NCBI GenBank assembly: GCA_037355855.1
Contig: CM074765.1
Coordinates: forward strand, 930,001 to 994,000
Reading direction: 5' to 3'
DNA: 64,000 nt
DNA from: Pseudo-nitzschia pungens
Lineage: Eukaryota > Bacillariophyta > Bacillariophyceae > Bacillariales > Bacillariaceae
Position 1 is the stretch's first letter; each line of letters begins with the position of its first letter. The notes under the pieces are model-generated. The model had not been told where the DNA came from, did not search any database, and saw only the letters and a list, made by a program, of their open reading frames with translations. Below are positions 46,810-56,274 of this stretch, one piece after another. Both the position numbers and the translations under genes were made by a program.

Positions 46810-48276
46810 ATGGGACCCGCATCCTTTGCAATTTATTCGTTCTTTGTTAGCAGCGCCGCTGCGTGTGTTTTCGCATTTTTGCCGTCGACACCAAACACGT
46901 GCAGCCCGGAAAACAATTTCTCGCGCCGCTCCACCGCCACCAATTCAGAGAAAACAATACCGCTTCGAGGGCGATGCCGTGGTCACCAGCGGCGAATGCG
47001 ACTTTCTCGTTGTTGGGGCAGCGGGACCGATGACGATGCCATTTTCCCCAACGAACAAGATGTGAACTTGTCGGAACTAATCTCATTATTCGGGGGGTCA
47101 CCAAACAATCTACTTCGGCTCGACACGGAAAATGGAATTCGCGGGGTATACACGAACGAACCCGTGGAAGAAGGGACAATTCTCTTAAAGATGCCTCTAT
47201 CCTCCTGTCTTCGAGACGATCAGCCACCATCATGGCTGCTAGAACACCAGCAGCAGGACGATGAGGACGAAGAGGAGGATTCGGATTCGGCGGTTTGGAT
47301 TCAGGACTGGGTGACCAGATTAGCCGCTTGCATCCTAGAGAAACGACACGAGCAAGAGAACAAAACGGAACTGGATTCCCTCGATCGCGCAACGCAGGCG
47401 TGGCTGAACCTTTTGCCATCCCGCTCGACGTTTCAACACTGCCTTCCTATCCACTGGTCCGAAAACATTCAAAGTAGAATTGATTACATGCCACTGGAAC
47501 TCGCGGTAGATTCCGCATACTTTGCTCGCGCAGCTCCTCTCGGCGACCTTCTGGGAGCCATTCCGCCCACGCATGGCGGTGACAGTGGCGAGATCAAGGA
47601 AAATATTGAGTGGGCGCTAGATTTGGTACACACCCGTTGTTGTCGTTGTGCTTCCCGAAACTCCGATGACAACGCTAGCGATAGTGACGAGGCTTTGCGG
47701 GTGCTGGTTCCTGTTTTTGACATGATCAACCACTCTCCCGAACCAAACGCCGAATTCTTTCGGAAAGACGATTTTATGATGGTTCAAACTCTATCTGACA
47801 TTGCAGCAGACGAGCAGGTTTGCATTCATTACGGTGGCTCTACTGCACCGGCGTGGAAGCGGCTTTTTTCGTATGGATTCTGCGATACGTCTGGCAACGA
47901 CGACGACGGATTTGCGGTTTACGAGGATGACGCAGTCGAGATTCTTCTCGATGGCCGATTCCGCTTTGAGGTATCTCCCACTCAAATACCCGTGGAACTC
48001 ATTCAATATCAAGCACAACGAACAGCGGTTGGTGGTGGAGATGAATCGATGGATGTCGAACTCACCCCCGAAATCGGTTATGCCATTGTCGATCAATTAA
48101 AGATGGCAGCCGATGATTCGAAACGAAAAAGGGATGACGCCGTCAATGCAGCAACGAAGAGTACAGAAGAATCTCTATCGATTCCGCTTGGACTCATGGC
48201 AGATCTTCACGAGTCCCACCGAAGGACCTTGTTGACTTGTGCCGGAGGTCTTCGCGAATACCTCGAAGAAGAGTAG
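46810..48276 (+). CDS. SET-domain protein methyltransferase (Rubisco LSMT/SETD-like), plastid-targeted
   Basis: 488 residues from ATG 46810, the first ATG of the frame. The leader MGPASFAIYSFFVSSAAACVFA|FLPST fits plastid import. The catalytic region is a split SET domain of the LSMT/SETD3/SETD6 class: NGIRGVYTNEPVEEGTILLKMP at the start, an intervening alpha-helical segment, VLVPVFDMINHSPEPNAEF (the NHS cofactor-binding motif) and CIHYGGSTAPAWKRLFSYGF (catalytic Tyr block). The C-terminal substrate-binding part is present but short. It contains acidic low-complexity inserts (QQQDDEDEEEDSDS, SDDNASDSDEA). Likely methylates lysine on a plastid protein; the substrate is not known. It ends 163 nt from the convergent ankyrin gene. 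Confidence 0.85.
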   Translation: MGPASFAIYSFFVSSAAACVFAFLPSTPNTCSPENNFSRRSTATNSEKTIPLRGRCRGHQRRMRLSRCWGSGTDDDAIFPNEQDVNLSELISLFGGSPNNLLRLDTENGIRGVYTNEPVEEGTILLKMPLSSCLRDDQPPSWLLEHQQQDDEDEEEDSDSAVWIQDWVTRLAACILEKRHEQENKTELDSLDRATQAWLNLLPSRSTFQHCLPIHWSENIQSRIDYMPLELAVDSAYFARAAPLGDLLGAIPPTHGGDSGEIKENIEWALDLVHTRCCRCASRNSDDNASDSDEALRVLVPVFDMINHSPEPNAEFFRKDDFMMVQTLSDIAADEQVCIHYGGSTAPAWKRLFSYGFCDTSGNDDDGFAVYEDDAVEILLDGRFRFEVSPTQIPVELIQYQAQRTAVGGGDESMDVELTPEIGYAIVDQLKMAADDSKRKRDDAVNAATKSTEESLSIPLGLMADLHESHRRTLLTCAGGLREYLEEE

Positions 48277-48439
48277 TAAGACAGAATCTGAAAAAAGAGA
48301 CCTGAACTCCGACGGCGTCAACAAAAGAATCGAAGTGCAAAATTGTAACTGAGCACCAAGTAAAGCCGCAAAATCCAAAAGAGTGCTTTTGTGAATCATA
48401 AATTAGATATTTCTTCCCAAATCAGCCGTCGACCAGATG

Positions 48440-49804
48440 CTAAAATTCACAAATGCAATTCCAGCAACGTCCAAGAAAAGTTTCCGGACCGACAGGTGGG
48501 TATATTTTCAATGAAATTGGCTCAAGTTCCGCCTTCATTTCCAACAACGGACCAACATTTAACAAATTGGCTATCTGCCACATAGATCGATTCCCGTGAA
48601 TTTGCCAAGGGTCAATTCCTGCCTTCAAAATAATCATCACACAATGAATCCTTCCAGCAACTGCAGCCCATTCATCTGCGGTGCTATCAAAGTACTCATT
48701 CATTTTGGTGCACGGATCTGCGCCTTTCTGAATCAGCTCGTCAACTTTCTTTACATCATTCGTTGCAATAGCAAAGATGAGAGGATATTTTTCGCTCCAC
48801 TCGGGATATCCTGCAAATAATGATTTCATGGCTTCGACGTTCGCTGTTTGACCAGTGCCGAGTCCCGGTAACAAACCATCTGGGAATTCCACCAAGAACT
48901 TCTTTTCGTACTTAGACAGAATCTTTGCGATCTCGGGATGCATTGGATCCCATTTAGCCGGGCGTATTCTTGGTTTCCGTGCGGATAAAACCAAACAACA
49001 GGAATAAATCGCGGCGGTGGCGACCACTCCAAGAGACGCGTTGTATCCACACACTGCGGAACAGTAAACAAAAACTGTTCCGGGAATCTCGACGTGTCGC
49101 ATCCAGTCGATATCGCTGTGATGGGACAAGTGTCTTCCTAGCAGGAACGGCGTTAACGATGCTGTTTGATAGTTCCACCCGAGGCCAGGTTGACCTTCCG
49201 CATTGAAATATGAATAAACAGTCGCAACGGTTCGACCTGCGTACGCATATCTCGCCCATCTCAATACAAGGGATTTCTTGCCGTCGGAGGATTTTTTCAA
49301 TCCAAAAAATGGAAGGATATAGGTTTGAATGGAGGGAAAGGAATGGATAAACCACATCCATGTGAACGTTTGCGTATTTCGTGATCCCACTAAGGAGTTA
49401 CTTTCGAAAATGTGAAAGCATAGGGCGATCATTGCACCTGCATGATGGAGGGTGAACAATAGGCCCTGTATCGGTATGGTAGTAACAATTAATCCTCCGT
49501 CCCACAGTAAGAAGGCAAATGGGATCATGGAAATATTGAAAATGATTTCAACCGAGGCATTCCTGGATGAGGGAAAGTCTGGGTCGAACGCCACACCATT
49601 GGTGAGATAGAACACCAGGCATAAAACAGGTGCGTGTAGAGCGTAAATTGTTTTCAAGCACTTGGATTTAATCCATACATCATAATGTTTCGTTTTGTTG
49701 CTTGCAAAAATGAATCCTACCATGCGAAGACTCAACATGGCGATTGCGATCCATAACATCCATCGCGTGGCGTTGGCCGTTGTTCCGATTACAGTTATAT
49801 TCAT
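48440..49804 (-). CDS. multi-pass membrane protein with ankyrin-like C-terminus
   Basis: 454 residues from ATG 49804; a further upstream exon is possible. The N-terminal 290 residues have about seven hydrophobic helices: WMLWIAIAMLSLRMVGFIF, IYALHAPVLCLVFYLTNG, IIFNISMIPFAFLLWDGGLIV, LFTLHHAGAMIALCFHIF, TWMWFIHSFPSIQTYILPFF, VFVYCSAVCGYN and VVATAAIYSCCLVLS. A His-rich LLGRHLSHHSDIDW lies between helices. The layout with LHHAG recalls TLC/TMEM-type lipid proteins, but I would not assign it. The C-terminus has ankyrin-like units: YPLIFAIATNDVKKVDELIQKGADP and TADEWAAVAGRIHCVMIILKAGIDP. Function unknown. Confidence 0.65.
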   Translation of the reverse strand: MNITVIGTTANATRWMLWIAIAMLSLRMVGFIFASNKTKHYDVWIKSKCLKTIYALHAPVLCLVFYLTNGVAFDPDFPSSRNASVEIIFNISMIPFAFLLWDGGLIVTTIPIQGLLFTLHHAGAMIALCFHIFESNSLVGSRNTQTFTWMWFIHSFPSIQTYILPFFGLKKSSDGKKSLVLRWARYAYAGRTVATVYSYFNAEGQPGLGWNYQTASLTPFLLGRHLSHHSDIDWMRHVEIPGTVFVYCSAVCGYNASLGVVATAAIYSCCLVLSARKPRIRPAKWDPMHPEIAKILSKYEKKFLVEFPDGLLPGLGTGQTANVEAMKSLFAGYPEWSEKYPLIFAIATNDVKKVDELIQKGADPCTKMNEYFDSTADEWAAVAGRIHCVMIILKAGIDPWQIHGNRSMWQIANLLNVGPLLEMKAELEPISLKIYPPVGPETFLGRCWNCICEF

Positions 49805-50387
49805 TCTGTTTGACAATGCGATGTTGAAAGGTCTGTTTGTCCTCTAGCTTACATTCACGAGTTATCACCGATGCGCCTTCAGTTTGTGCTCTTTCCATAT
49901 ATGTAACTCTTGCTTCTGGTACTTCGTGAAAAAATCTGTTGAAGCATATTGTATCTTATAGACCCGCCTGTGAGTCTCTGACCAGACAACGAAGTTGGGA
50001 GTTGGAAATAATGAGAAACTGCGACGGAAGACTGAAGATTAGTGCGACAAACAGACAAACAGTTGTGCATGGACGCACCTTTCTTTCACTTAGTACTGGT
50101 AGCAGTAGAAAGGAATTCCGGAATCACAACCGGAATCATGCAACGTAACTTACTTCGTCATATCGATCAGAGGTGTACCGTACTCTGTCTCGTAAAGTAT
50201 TCATAGGCCTTCAAAAGTGCAATAAGATATAATTCTTCTTCTCAACAGGTGAAGAGGAGATGAATAAGTGATATCAAGAACTCCCGTCACGTGTACGGTA
50301 ACTCTAGTTGCAGTTCATAATTATTCATGTTCACCCGGTGCACGATAAATAAGGTTTTACCTGTTTCTAATTTACAGGACGAGTCAG
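49805..50387. other. intergenic spacer left of a MITE
   Basis: Probable 5' region of the minus-strand membrane/ankyrin gene. 50377-50387 (GGACGAGTCAG) is the left copy of the target-site duplication of the adjacent transposon. Confidence 0.6.
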
Positions 50388-50496
50388 GGACCCATAACAG
50401 TAAATAGTACTAAAGGATTTTTTTTTTACTTTAGTTCGGTACAAATCTGGACGGTTGTTAAATTTCGTGTACTAGCGATCAGACGTATTGAATCCC

Positions 50497-50603
50497 GCGT
50501 AGAAAAGTTACTTGGGATCGGACATTTCTGCGTAGAAAAGTTACTTGGGATCGGACATTTCTGCCCATCGAGGTGCAGAAGTTACTTTGGATCGGATCCT
50601 TCT
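50497..50603. repeat. 33-nt tandem repeat inside the MITE
   Basis: Unit GCGTAGAAAAGTTACTTGGG plus ATCGGACATTTCT, two perfect copies (50497-50529, 50530-50562) and a diverged third (50563-50603). Confidence 0.9.
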
Positions 50604-50670
50604 GAACGTTATTATTATTTGTAACTGTTAAAACTCACCTAATTAAAATTTTAATTAATGATGAACGGAT

Positions 50671-50712
50671 ATTTCAAATATTAATGCACACATTTCAAAT
50701 ATTAATGCACAC
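50671..50712. repeat. 21-nt tandem repeat inside the MITE
   Basis: ATTTCAAATATTAATGCACAC occurs twice back to back (50671-50691, 50692-50712). A partial echo, AATAATGCACATGATA, follows. Confidence 0.9.
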
Positions 50713-50757
50713 GATACTATGTAATAATGCACATGATATGTACCGTATTGTGTTATT

Positions 50758-51300
50758 TGAATCACCGTCTTAAAAAATTATTCGATACCGTAGAGGTGTA
50801 TCAGTACTGTATTGAATCACCCTCTTAAATATTCAATAAGGTTACTCTACTAGATAACGAATCACTGTGTTAAATTTCCAATAGAGGTGAATATGATGTT
50901 ATTTAAATCAACGTCTTTCAAACATGTTATTTATTTGATACGAAGTAGATATGTACCGGTACGGTACGGTATCAGTGTTTAATCGATATGGTATTTGATG
51001 TGTATCAGTATTGAATCAACATCTTTTTACTTGAGAATGAATCACCGTGTTAAATAATATTAGATAGATATGAATCAGTATTGAATCACCATGTTATTTG
51101 AATCAACGTTTAAATAATAGTAGTAGATGTTTAAACATGAATCACCGTCTTAAAAAAAAGTAAGGTGATTTGAATCAAGTATCAACCTGTTATTCTTTGA
51201 ATCAACGTTTAAATAGATGTTCAAACATGAATCACCGTGTTAAATATTTGAATCAACGTGTTATTATTTCATAATGAATCACCGTATTAAGTATTTGATA
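50758..51300. repeat. dispersed TGAATCACCGTGTTAAAT-type repeats inside the MITE
   Basis: About twelve imperfect copies of TGAATCA(C/A)CGT(G/C)TTAAAT, irregularly spaced and all in the same orientation. They fill most of the element's centre. Spacers are AT-rich. Confidence 0.8.
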
Positions 51301-51468
51301 GACGTTTTATTGACGTTTTGAACCGTTACCAATCCGATTCGGAGTCATTTTTAGAGCCTGTTGGAGCATGTGTGGTCTGATCGCAAGTACTCATTTTTTG
51401 TTCGCCAAATTTTGTACCGATTCAAAGTAAAAAAAAAATCCTTTAGTACTATTTACTGTTATGGGTCC

Positions 51469-51742
51469 GGACGAGTCAGTCACATAAGTGAACAGAGAGT
51501 TTCAAATCTGCATACGTACAGATTGGTACGGTAAACCTTAGTACTAGCTTTGAGGCAGCTTGATTCAATGGCTAAGATCTTACTTGTAGTACTAGCACCG
51601 ACATTATTATTGCGAAGAAGTATTAGTGATGACATTCCAGTCATACTGCAAATCATTATGTTGGCTTGCTCTGGAACATGGTTGATTTAATTTTTTTCTA
51701 AGAATTTAAATTTTTCCAACCCCCGCGCACCACTCAGCGCTT
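51469..51742. other. short spacer right of the MITE
   Basis: 51469-51479 is the right target-site duplication. The rest shows no gene. Confidence 0.7.
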
Positions 51743-51986
51743 GGTGTCACTTTGACACCCGGGGTCACTTTGACACCCAAAAGTATCAGAGAGTGTCAAG
51801 TGTCACTTTGATACCGGGTGTCACTTTGACACTCTACGTATTTTTCTACTTCTCTTGTGAGTGTCAAAGTGACACCCAGTGTCAAAATGACACCCGGTGT
51901 CACTTTGACCCCCAAAAGTATCAGCGAGTGTCAAGTGTCAAAGTGACACCGGGGGTCACTTTGACCCTGGGTGTCACTTTGACACT
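51743..51986. repeat. cluster of short palindromes, TGTCACTTTGACA type
   Basis: About ten near-perfect interrupted palindromes GGTGTCA-CTT-TGACACC, in both centre orientations (CTT or AAG), within 245 nt. Copies lie near 51743, 51761, 51800, 51818, 51860, 51879, 51897, 51934, 51953 and 51970. A larger duplication is superimposed: CCCAAAAGTATCAG(A/C)GAG occurs at 51777 and 51911 with similar following sequence. The locus could form multiple hairpins. Confidence 0.9.
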
Positions 51987-52938
51987 GATTCAGTGTGGGG
52001 AGGACCGGGAATTTTTGAAATTTGTCAAAAAACAAAAATCAATCATGTTCCTGATACTAGCGCTGCTGATATGGTTCGTACTGATACAGTTGAAAACATT
52101 TGAAGGAGTTAAAGAATCACCGTACCACCATATACGGTACTACCAGAAAGCTCACTGGAGGATTGGATGAACCCAAGTTTCAATCAAATGGGTAAAGGAA
52201 TGTTCTTTCCAATAGAGGTGTGGAAGTGAGCTAATTACGGTAGTACTGTATGAGAAATCTTCGGAGATATCCTTTGGAGTAGCAACTGTTGGAGAGCAGT
52301 GAAGAAACAAGAATGACAGCATGAATCAATCAAAAAATGTACCCACTCCGAAAATCGAACGAGTCGAACTTCTTGATTTTTATGATGAAACCAAGCGAAG
52401 CAATCTTTTTTGACACCAAAAAAAAAACACATACGTACGGTAACCCCCTCATTCGGCACAGGGTTTACTATGTTCCAAGTGGCAGAGTGTCAGACGATCT
52501 TGGAGTGACTCAAAATAGATTGTTAAATGGTGATAAGGGATTAATGTCCCCAGTATACGAAGGGGGTAGGGAATGACCCAGGGGCTTAGATAACGGAATT
52601 AACCCTTTTTCAGGGGTTAAATAAAATGACCGTTTTCTGTTTCCAGAAGCATGCAAACTCTTCTGTCTCTCTGACTAGTGGTGTCGAATTCTCGACATGC
52701 AGTAGGCTGCTTCTGACCCTGGGTATACAGATCACGAGTAGACTACCGACCGGATATCTTCTATTGGGGTACTAGCCTCAACAACAAGATAGAGTTTCGT
52801 GGCGCATATTCTGCATATCCTATCCACTCTCTGTGGTCTCCAAGTTGCCAAGCTTGGAGACTTCAGAACCTTTTGGTAATCTGGGTGACTGATGACCCAG
52901 AGACAGGAAAGCAAAACACTGAAAGATTCCATAGAATC
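51987..52938. other. intergenic, no gene recognised
   Basis: No coding frame with supporting features. The last part lies just downstream of the minus-strand 312-codon ORF. Confidence 0.5.
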
Positions 52939-53877
52939 TTAGACAATAAGTCCCCCCCCCAGATTTGGACCATATTTGAGTAGGATCGAATCGATGGCTT
53001 CTTTGTTGGAGCGAGAAAGAGAGTTCTTGTTGAGTTTGTCAAGTGCTTGAGAGATCTGTTGAAGTTCCTGTAGAATGGGAGAGGGGTTAGACTCCAGGTC
53101 CCTTTCCCCTACCACTGACTTAAGGTGTGCAATCCGTAAGTCTAGGGCGGAAACGTCCAGTTCTTGTACCGATGATGCTGTCAAGATGAGCACAGATCGC
53201 ATACGAGAAGCTTGCGCATGTAGGTTCTCTAAGGCTTCCTTAACTGTATTGGGGTCACTAGTAGCACTTAGGGGCTCCATGGGGGGCAACGAGCGCTCAA
53301 CGTCAGAGCGAATGGCCGCCTTTTTCTGGCGCTTGTCCGGCGGCGCCAGAAGGCTAATGGGGATTTCCGATAGGCGTTTGCTGGTTTCGGCGAGAGCAAT
53401 GGCGTGTTCTTCAGATTCACTTGGGTTGGATGGCGTGCCCCGCGCAGCAAGCTGTGAAAAGATGGCGTCCCAGTGATTCAATGACCGGTTTTGGGAGAGG
53501 AGGTCATTGGTTGAGGATCCCAAGTACTCGATGGGAATGAAGGTGGTGGAGGACATAACGTTGGGTTTGATTTCGACAAAGGCATAGGTGTTGCTGGGAG
53601 AACTAGGCTCTAAGTTGAACTCGAACTTGCGAGTGGCGTGGGTGGCAATAGAACAAGAAGTGGAGACGCAAAAGCGCCCTTTATGACCGACCTGGCCCCA
53701 ACAGAGTTGGGGATCAGACAGTGTCAAAACACGTAAGCTAAACAACAACAACCCCCCCCCGGACTTACCCGCAATAGAAGGGGATCCCGTGGCATCGGGA
53801 GAGCCCCCCGCCCCAGTGGGAGGAGCATGAAGATCGATGCCCAAAGCCACAGAAAAGTCGAAAGGATCAGTGGACAT
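52939..53877 (-). CDS. hypothetical protein, possibly retroelement Gag-like
   Basis: 312 residues from ATG 53877, no family recognised. The N-terminus is Pro/Gly-rich, followed by QLCWGQVGHKGRFCVSTSC, a compact Cys/Gly block, and a beta-rich stretch (KFEFNL, TYAFVEIKPNVM, TTFIPIEYLG). The second half is helical and charged, including a basic PPDKRQKKAA and long amphipathic helices (VKEALENLHAQASRM, ILQELQQISQALDKL). An intron is possible near 53763 (GTAAGT on this strand), which would bypass the poly-G run GGGGGGGGG. The single-copy compact layout next to other mobile DNA makes a TE-encoded origin plausible, but no enzymatic domain is seen. Confidence 0.45.
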   Translation of the reverse strand: MSTDPFDFSVALGIDLHAPPTGAGGSPDATGSPSIAGKSGGGLLLFSLRVLTLSDPQLCWGQVGHKGRFCVSTSCSIATHATRKFEFNLEPSSPSNTYAFVEIKPNVMSSTTFIPIEYLGSSTNDLLSQNRSLNHWDAIFSQLAARGTPSNPSESEEHAIALAETSKRLSEIPISLLAPPDKRQKKAAIRSDVERSLPPMEPLSATSDPNTVKEALENLHAQASRMRSVLILTASSVQELDVSALDLRIAHLKSVVGERDLESNPSPILQELQQISQALDKLNKNSLSRSNKEAIDSILLKYGPNLGGGLIV

Positions 53878-54310
53878 GTTGGAGCGGATGCGGGGACAGC
53901 GACTGAACGAACGAAAATAGACTTAGCTGGCTGCAACCTGATCAGGGCGCGCTTTCCTGTCTATGGTTATTCTTTCACTGACTTAGTCACTCAAGGAGGG
54001 GGGAGAAGTCCAATACGCTTGGTCTTCAGTGAAGTTTATGAGGTCACTGCTTCCTAGCGCTTTGCTGGGGAGGAACTTGCTGCTGTTGTTGCTGCTGTAA
54101 CTTTGCGTGTGCACGCGCAAGCGCGGTCTTCTCCCGTCTGTCCGTTGACACCCTTCGTAGCTGGCGCATGATTGGCCGCAATAGTATGTAACCTTACTGT
54201 ATCCACCGCATCTACCGGTAATACAGACCAAACCGTTACAATTTCTGGCACATATCAGTGAAGCTTTTTGTGAAGACAGCACACTCAACGCGGAGAGTAC
54301 CACCACTATC
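53878..54310. other. divergent intergenic spacer
   Basis: Between the 312-codon ORF and the plastid membrane protein gene; presumably both 5' regions. No other feature seen. Confidence 0.5.
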
Positions 54311-55036
54311 ATGCGATTCCTCAACGGCGTCGCCAGCAATCGGTTTTTGATCGCATCCATTGCCATTGGTATGGTGCGATCTTTGGTGGGAGTTGAATCC
54401 TTTGTTCTTTCACCGTTGCTGTTGACTCCTTCCCACAAACCGCAGCAATATTATTCTCTGCCGCTTCAGACACGGTCAAAACTACAGCCTTTCAGTTCTT
54501 CACATGATGTCGAATGGGGTAGAAAAGAGCATCCCGCGAAGAGCTTTATATGTCGATACCAACCCCCTGGGGTGATTCTTCGAAGCAGCAACAATGGGGG
54601 CGACAACTTTGACGCGAACGAAAACGACGGTGACAACGCCAACAACGGTGCTCTATCGTCAGTGGTAAACTATGTCGGGTTGGCCTCTCAGCCCGTGGTG
54701 TGGGTTTCCCTGTATTCGGTGGCTACTACAGGGGGTGGTTTACCGGCCGGACCAGGTGGATCGATCGGCGCCTTGGAAGGTCTGTCATATTTGATTGTTC
54801 TCGTCTTGGCCCTATTACCAACATCATGGACAATGACGAGTATAAATGGAGCGTCCGAAACACCCGGCGACAGCGGTGCCATTTCCTTCTCGACCCTCAA
54901 GGGTCTTTCGAGCGTCACCATAGGTCTGGGACTCACCGTGTTGGCTGGTTTGGCGGCAGATAGGGGCTGTGTTCCCAATGCCAAGCCAATTTTGGATTAC
55001 TCCGCCTACCTGCCAGTCTGTAGCAGCGATTTCTAG
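54311..55036 (+). CDS. plastid-targeted membrane protein, unknown
   Basis: 241 residues, single exon, ATG 54311. The leader (RFLIASIAIGMVRSLVGVES|FVLSP) has the diatom plastid junction. The central part is Asn/Asp-rich low complexity (NNGGDNFDANENDGDNANNG). The C-terminal half carries hydrophobic segments: VVNYVGLASQPVVWVSLYSV; a glycine-rich loop GGGLPAGPGGSIGALEG; LSYLIVLVLALLPTSW; and GLSSVTIGLGLTVLAGLAAD. It ends with PNAKPILDYSAYLPVC. I recognise no named family. The pattern is that of small thylakoid or envelope proteins conserved among algae. Confidence 0.7.
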   Translation: MRFLNGVASNRFLIASIAIGMVRSLVGVESFVLSPLLLTPSHKPQQYYSLPLQTRSKLQPFSSSHDVEWGRKEHPAKSFICRYQPPGVILRSSNNGGDNFDANENDGDNANNGALSSVVNYVGLASQPVVWVSLYSVATTGGGLPAGPGGSIGALEGLSYLIVLVLALLPTSWTMTSINGASETPGDSGAISFSTLKGLSSVTIGLGLTVLAGLAADRGCVPNAKPILDYSAYLPVCSSDF

Positions 55037-56274
55037 CTGCACGTAGGTGTTTCATATTCCGACAATAACGAATTCTCATACCAAAAGTAACTGTGATGAT
55101 GTAGCCATTCCGAATAAACAAGACTGTATTGCCATCCTTCACTATGTTTCCTCCAATCTCCAATCTTTGTACCGTAATATTACCTATTCCCTTACCGAGA
55201 TCCGAGATTTTCTCAATATCATCAGAACGAATCAATTAGTGGAGTTGTAAATTTGTTAACCGTAACCATATTGGAATTTGCAACGTAACTCTTACTCGGA
55301 GAGTTGGGAGAGTTTGAGAGGGGGCCTTCTGTTAAAAACTTGTCAAAAGAATTATTTTGTCGTGGGCCTGGTAGGAATTTAACAGCTAAAACTGTGGACA
55401 AGAATTCTACTTTTGTAATAAACAATTATTCGGTTTTCTATTGGTGGGCAATATTTTATTATAACGTTCTACAAGTATTTTGATTGGATTTAAATTCGTT
55501 AGAAATTGTTGTTCACTAAGTTTTCATATCTACAGTTAGTAATATAAAATATAATTCGTCTCTTTTGATTTACTTAGTTATATACCGTTATATATTTTGG
55601 TACGAATGGATTGATGAATATTATTAATTAAAAATTTATTCTCACCATGTATTTATTGGTACGAATGGTATGATCGAAAAATTGTTCATTTTTGAATAAT
55701 TTACTATTTTAATTAAAACCATAAACCGTACCGTACTCGTACTCGTCCGGCATGATCCTAAAGTTGTTCATTTTTGAATAATTTGATTTAAACGTATCGG
55801 TTTAGTCATATGTACATAATTAATAATTAGCATTCATAATTAAATAATTAATAATTATACGTACTGACAATTGCTCAGTTTTGAATAATAATAAAGGAAG
55901 CTTCTGCCGACTTAAATAATTTTATCTTGACAATTCAAGAATCTGCCTAGTTTGTCTTCTACTCCGTACTTCCGCGTAAGAATATTTCGGTAAACCACAA
56001 TAAACTTTATTTTGCTGTCGTTTTGTTTGATCCGTTTCTGTCGGTTGTCGTTTGCGATTCTGTTTTCATTTCTGTTAGTCTTTCTAATTTGTCGTCAATC
56101 GTCGATGTTTTCAGTTGGAAGTAAGTGGTTTGAAGACAAAGGTGTTCTGATGTTTTCTTTTGTCTTCCCGTGCTTTTTGATGTTTTGTTTTGTTTTGTCT
56201 TCTGTGGTTCTATATGTTGTGCCATAATTTTCGATCAATCTTCATCAAATTGATGAAATGTTCAATTTCTCATC
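55037..56274. other. AT-rich spacer at the left edge of the foreign-looking segment
   Basis: Base composition drops sharply after about 55250, with long runs such as TAATAATTAGCATTCATAATTAAATAATTAATAATT at 55818-55853. TTGTTCATTTTTGAATAATTT occurs at 55682-55702 and again at 55764-55784, with a diverged copy at 55869-55890. No gene is seen; the 71-72 codon frames at 56007-56227 oppose each other and look like chance. Confidence 0.6.

Larger units (their letters stand above)
50388..51468. mobile_element. non-autonomous Mutator-like element (MULE-type MITE)
   Basis: 1081-bp element bounded by terminal inverted repeats of about 95-98 bp. The left end begins GGACCCATAACAGTAAATAG; the right end is its reverse complement, ending CTATTTACTGTTATGGGTCC at 51468. 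The outer 40 or so bases are identical apart from a T-run. An inner TIR block GTACTAGCGATCAGAC (about 50468-50484) matches GTCTGATCGCAAGTAC (51375-51390). Both flanks carry the same 11 bases, GGACGAGTCAG (50377-50387 and 51469-51479), a target-site duplication of the size typical of Mutator elements (9-11 bp). The inside has no ORF, only tandem and dispersed short repeats. It would need a transposase in trans. Confidence 0.85.

Noticed and set aside
50388..51468. CRISPR-like array from the repeated TGAATCACCGTGTTAAAT units
   Set aside because: Repeats are imperfect, spacing is irregular and the locus is a eukaryotic MITE.
51793..52170. Open frame through the palindrome array giving GVTLTLGVTLTL repeats
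   Set aside because: It starts at a non-ATG codon and the repeats are explained by the DNA palindromes in both orientations.
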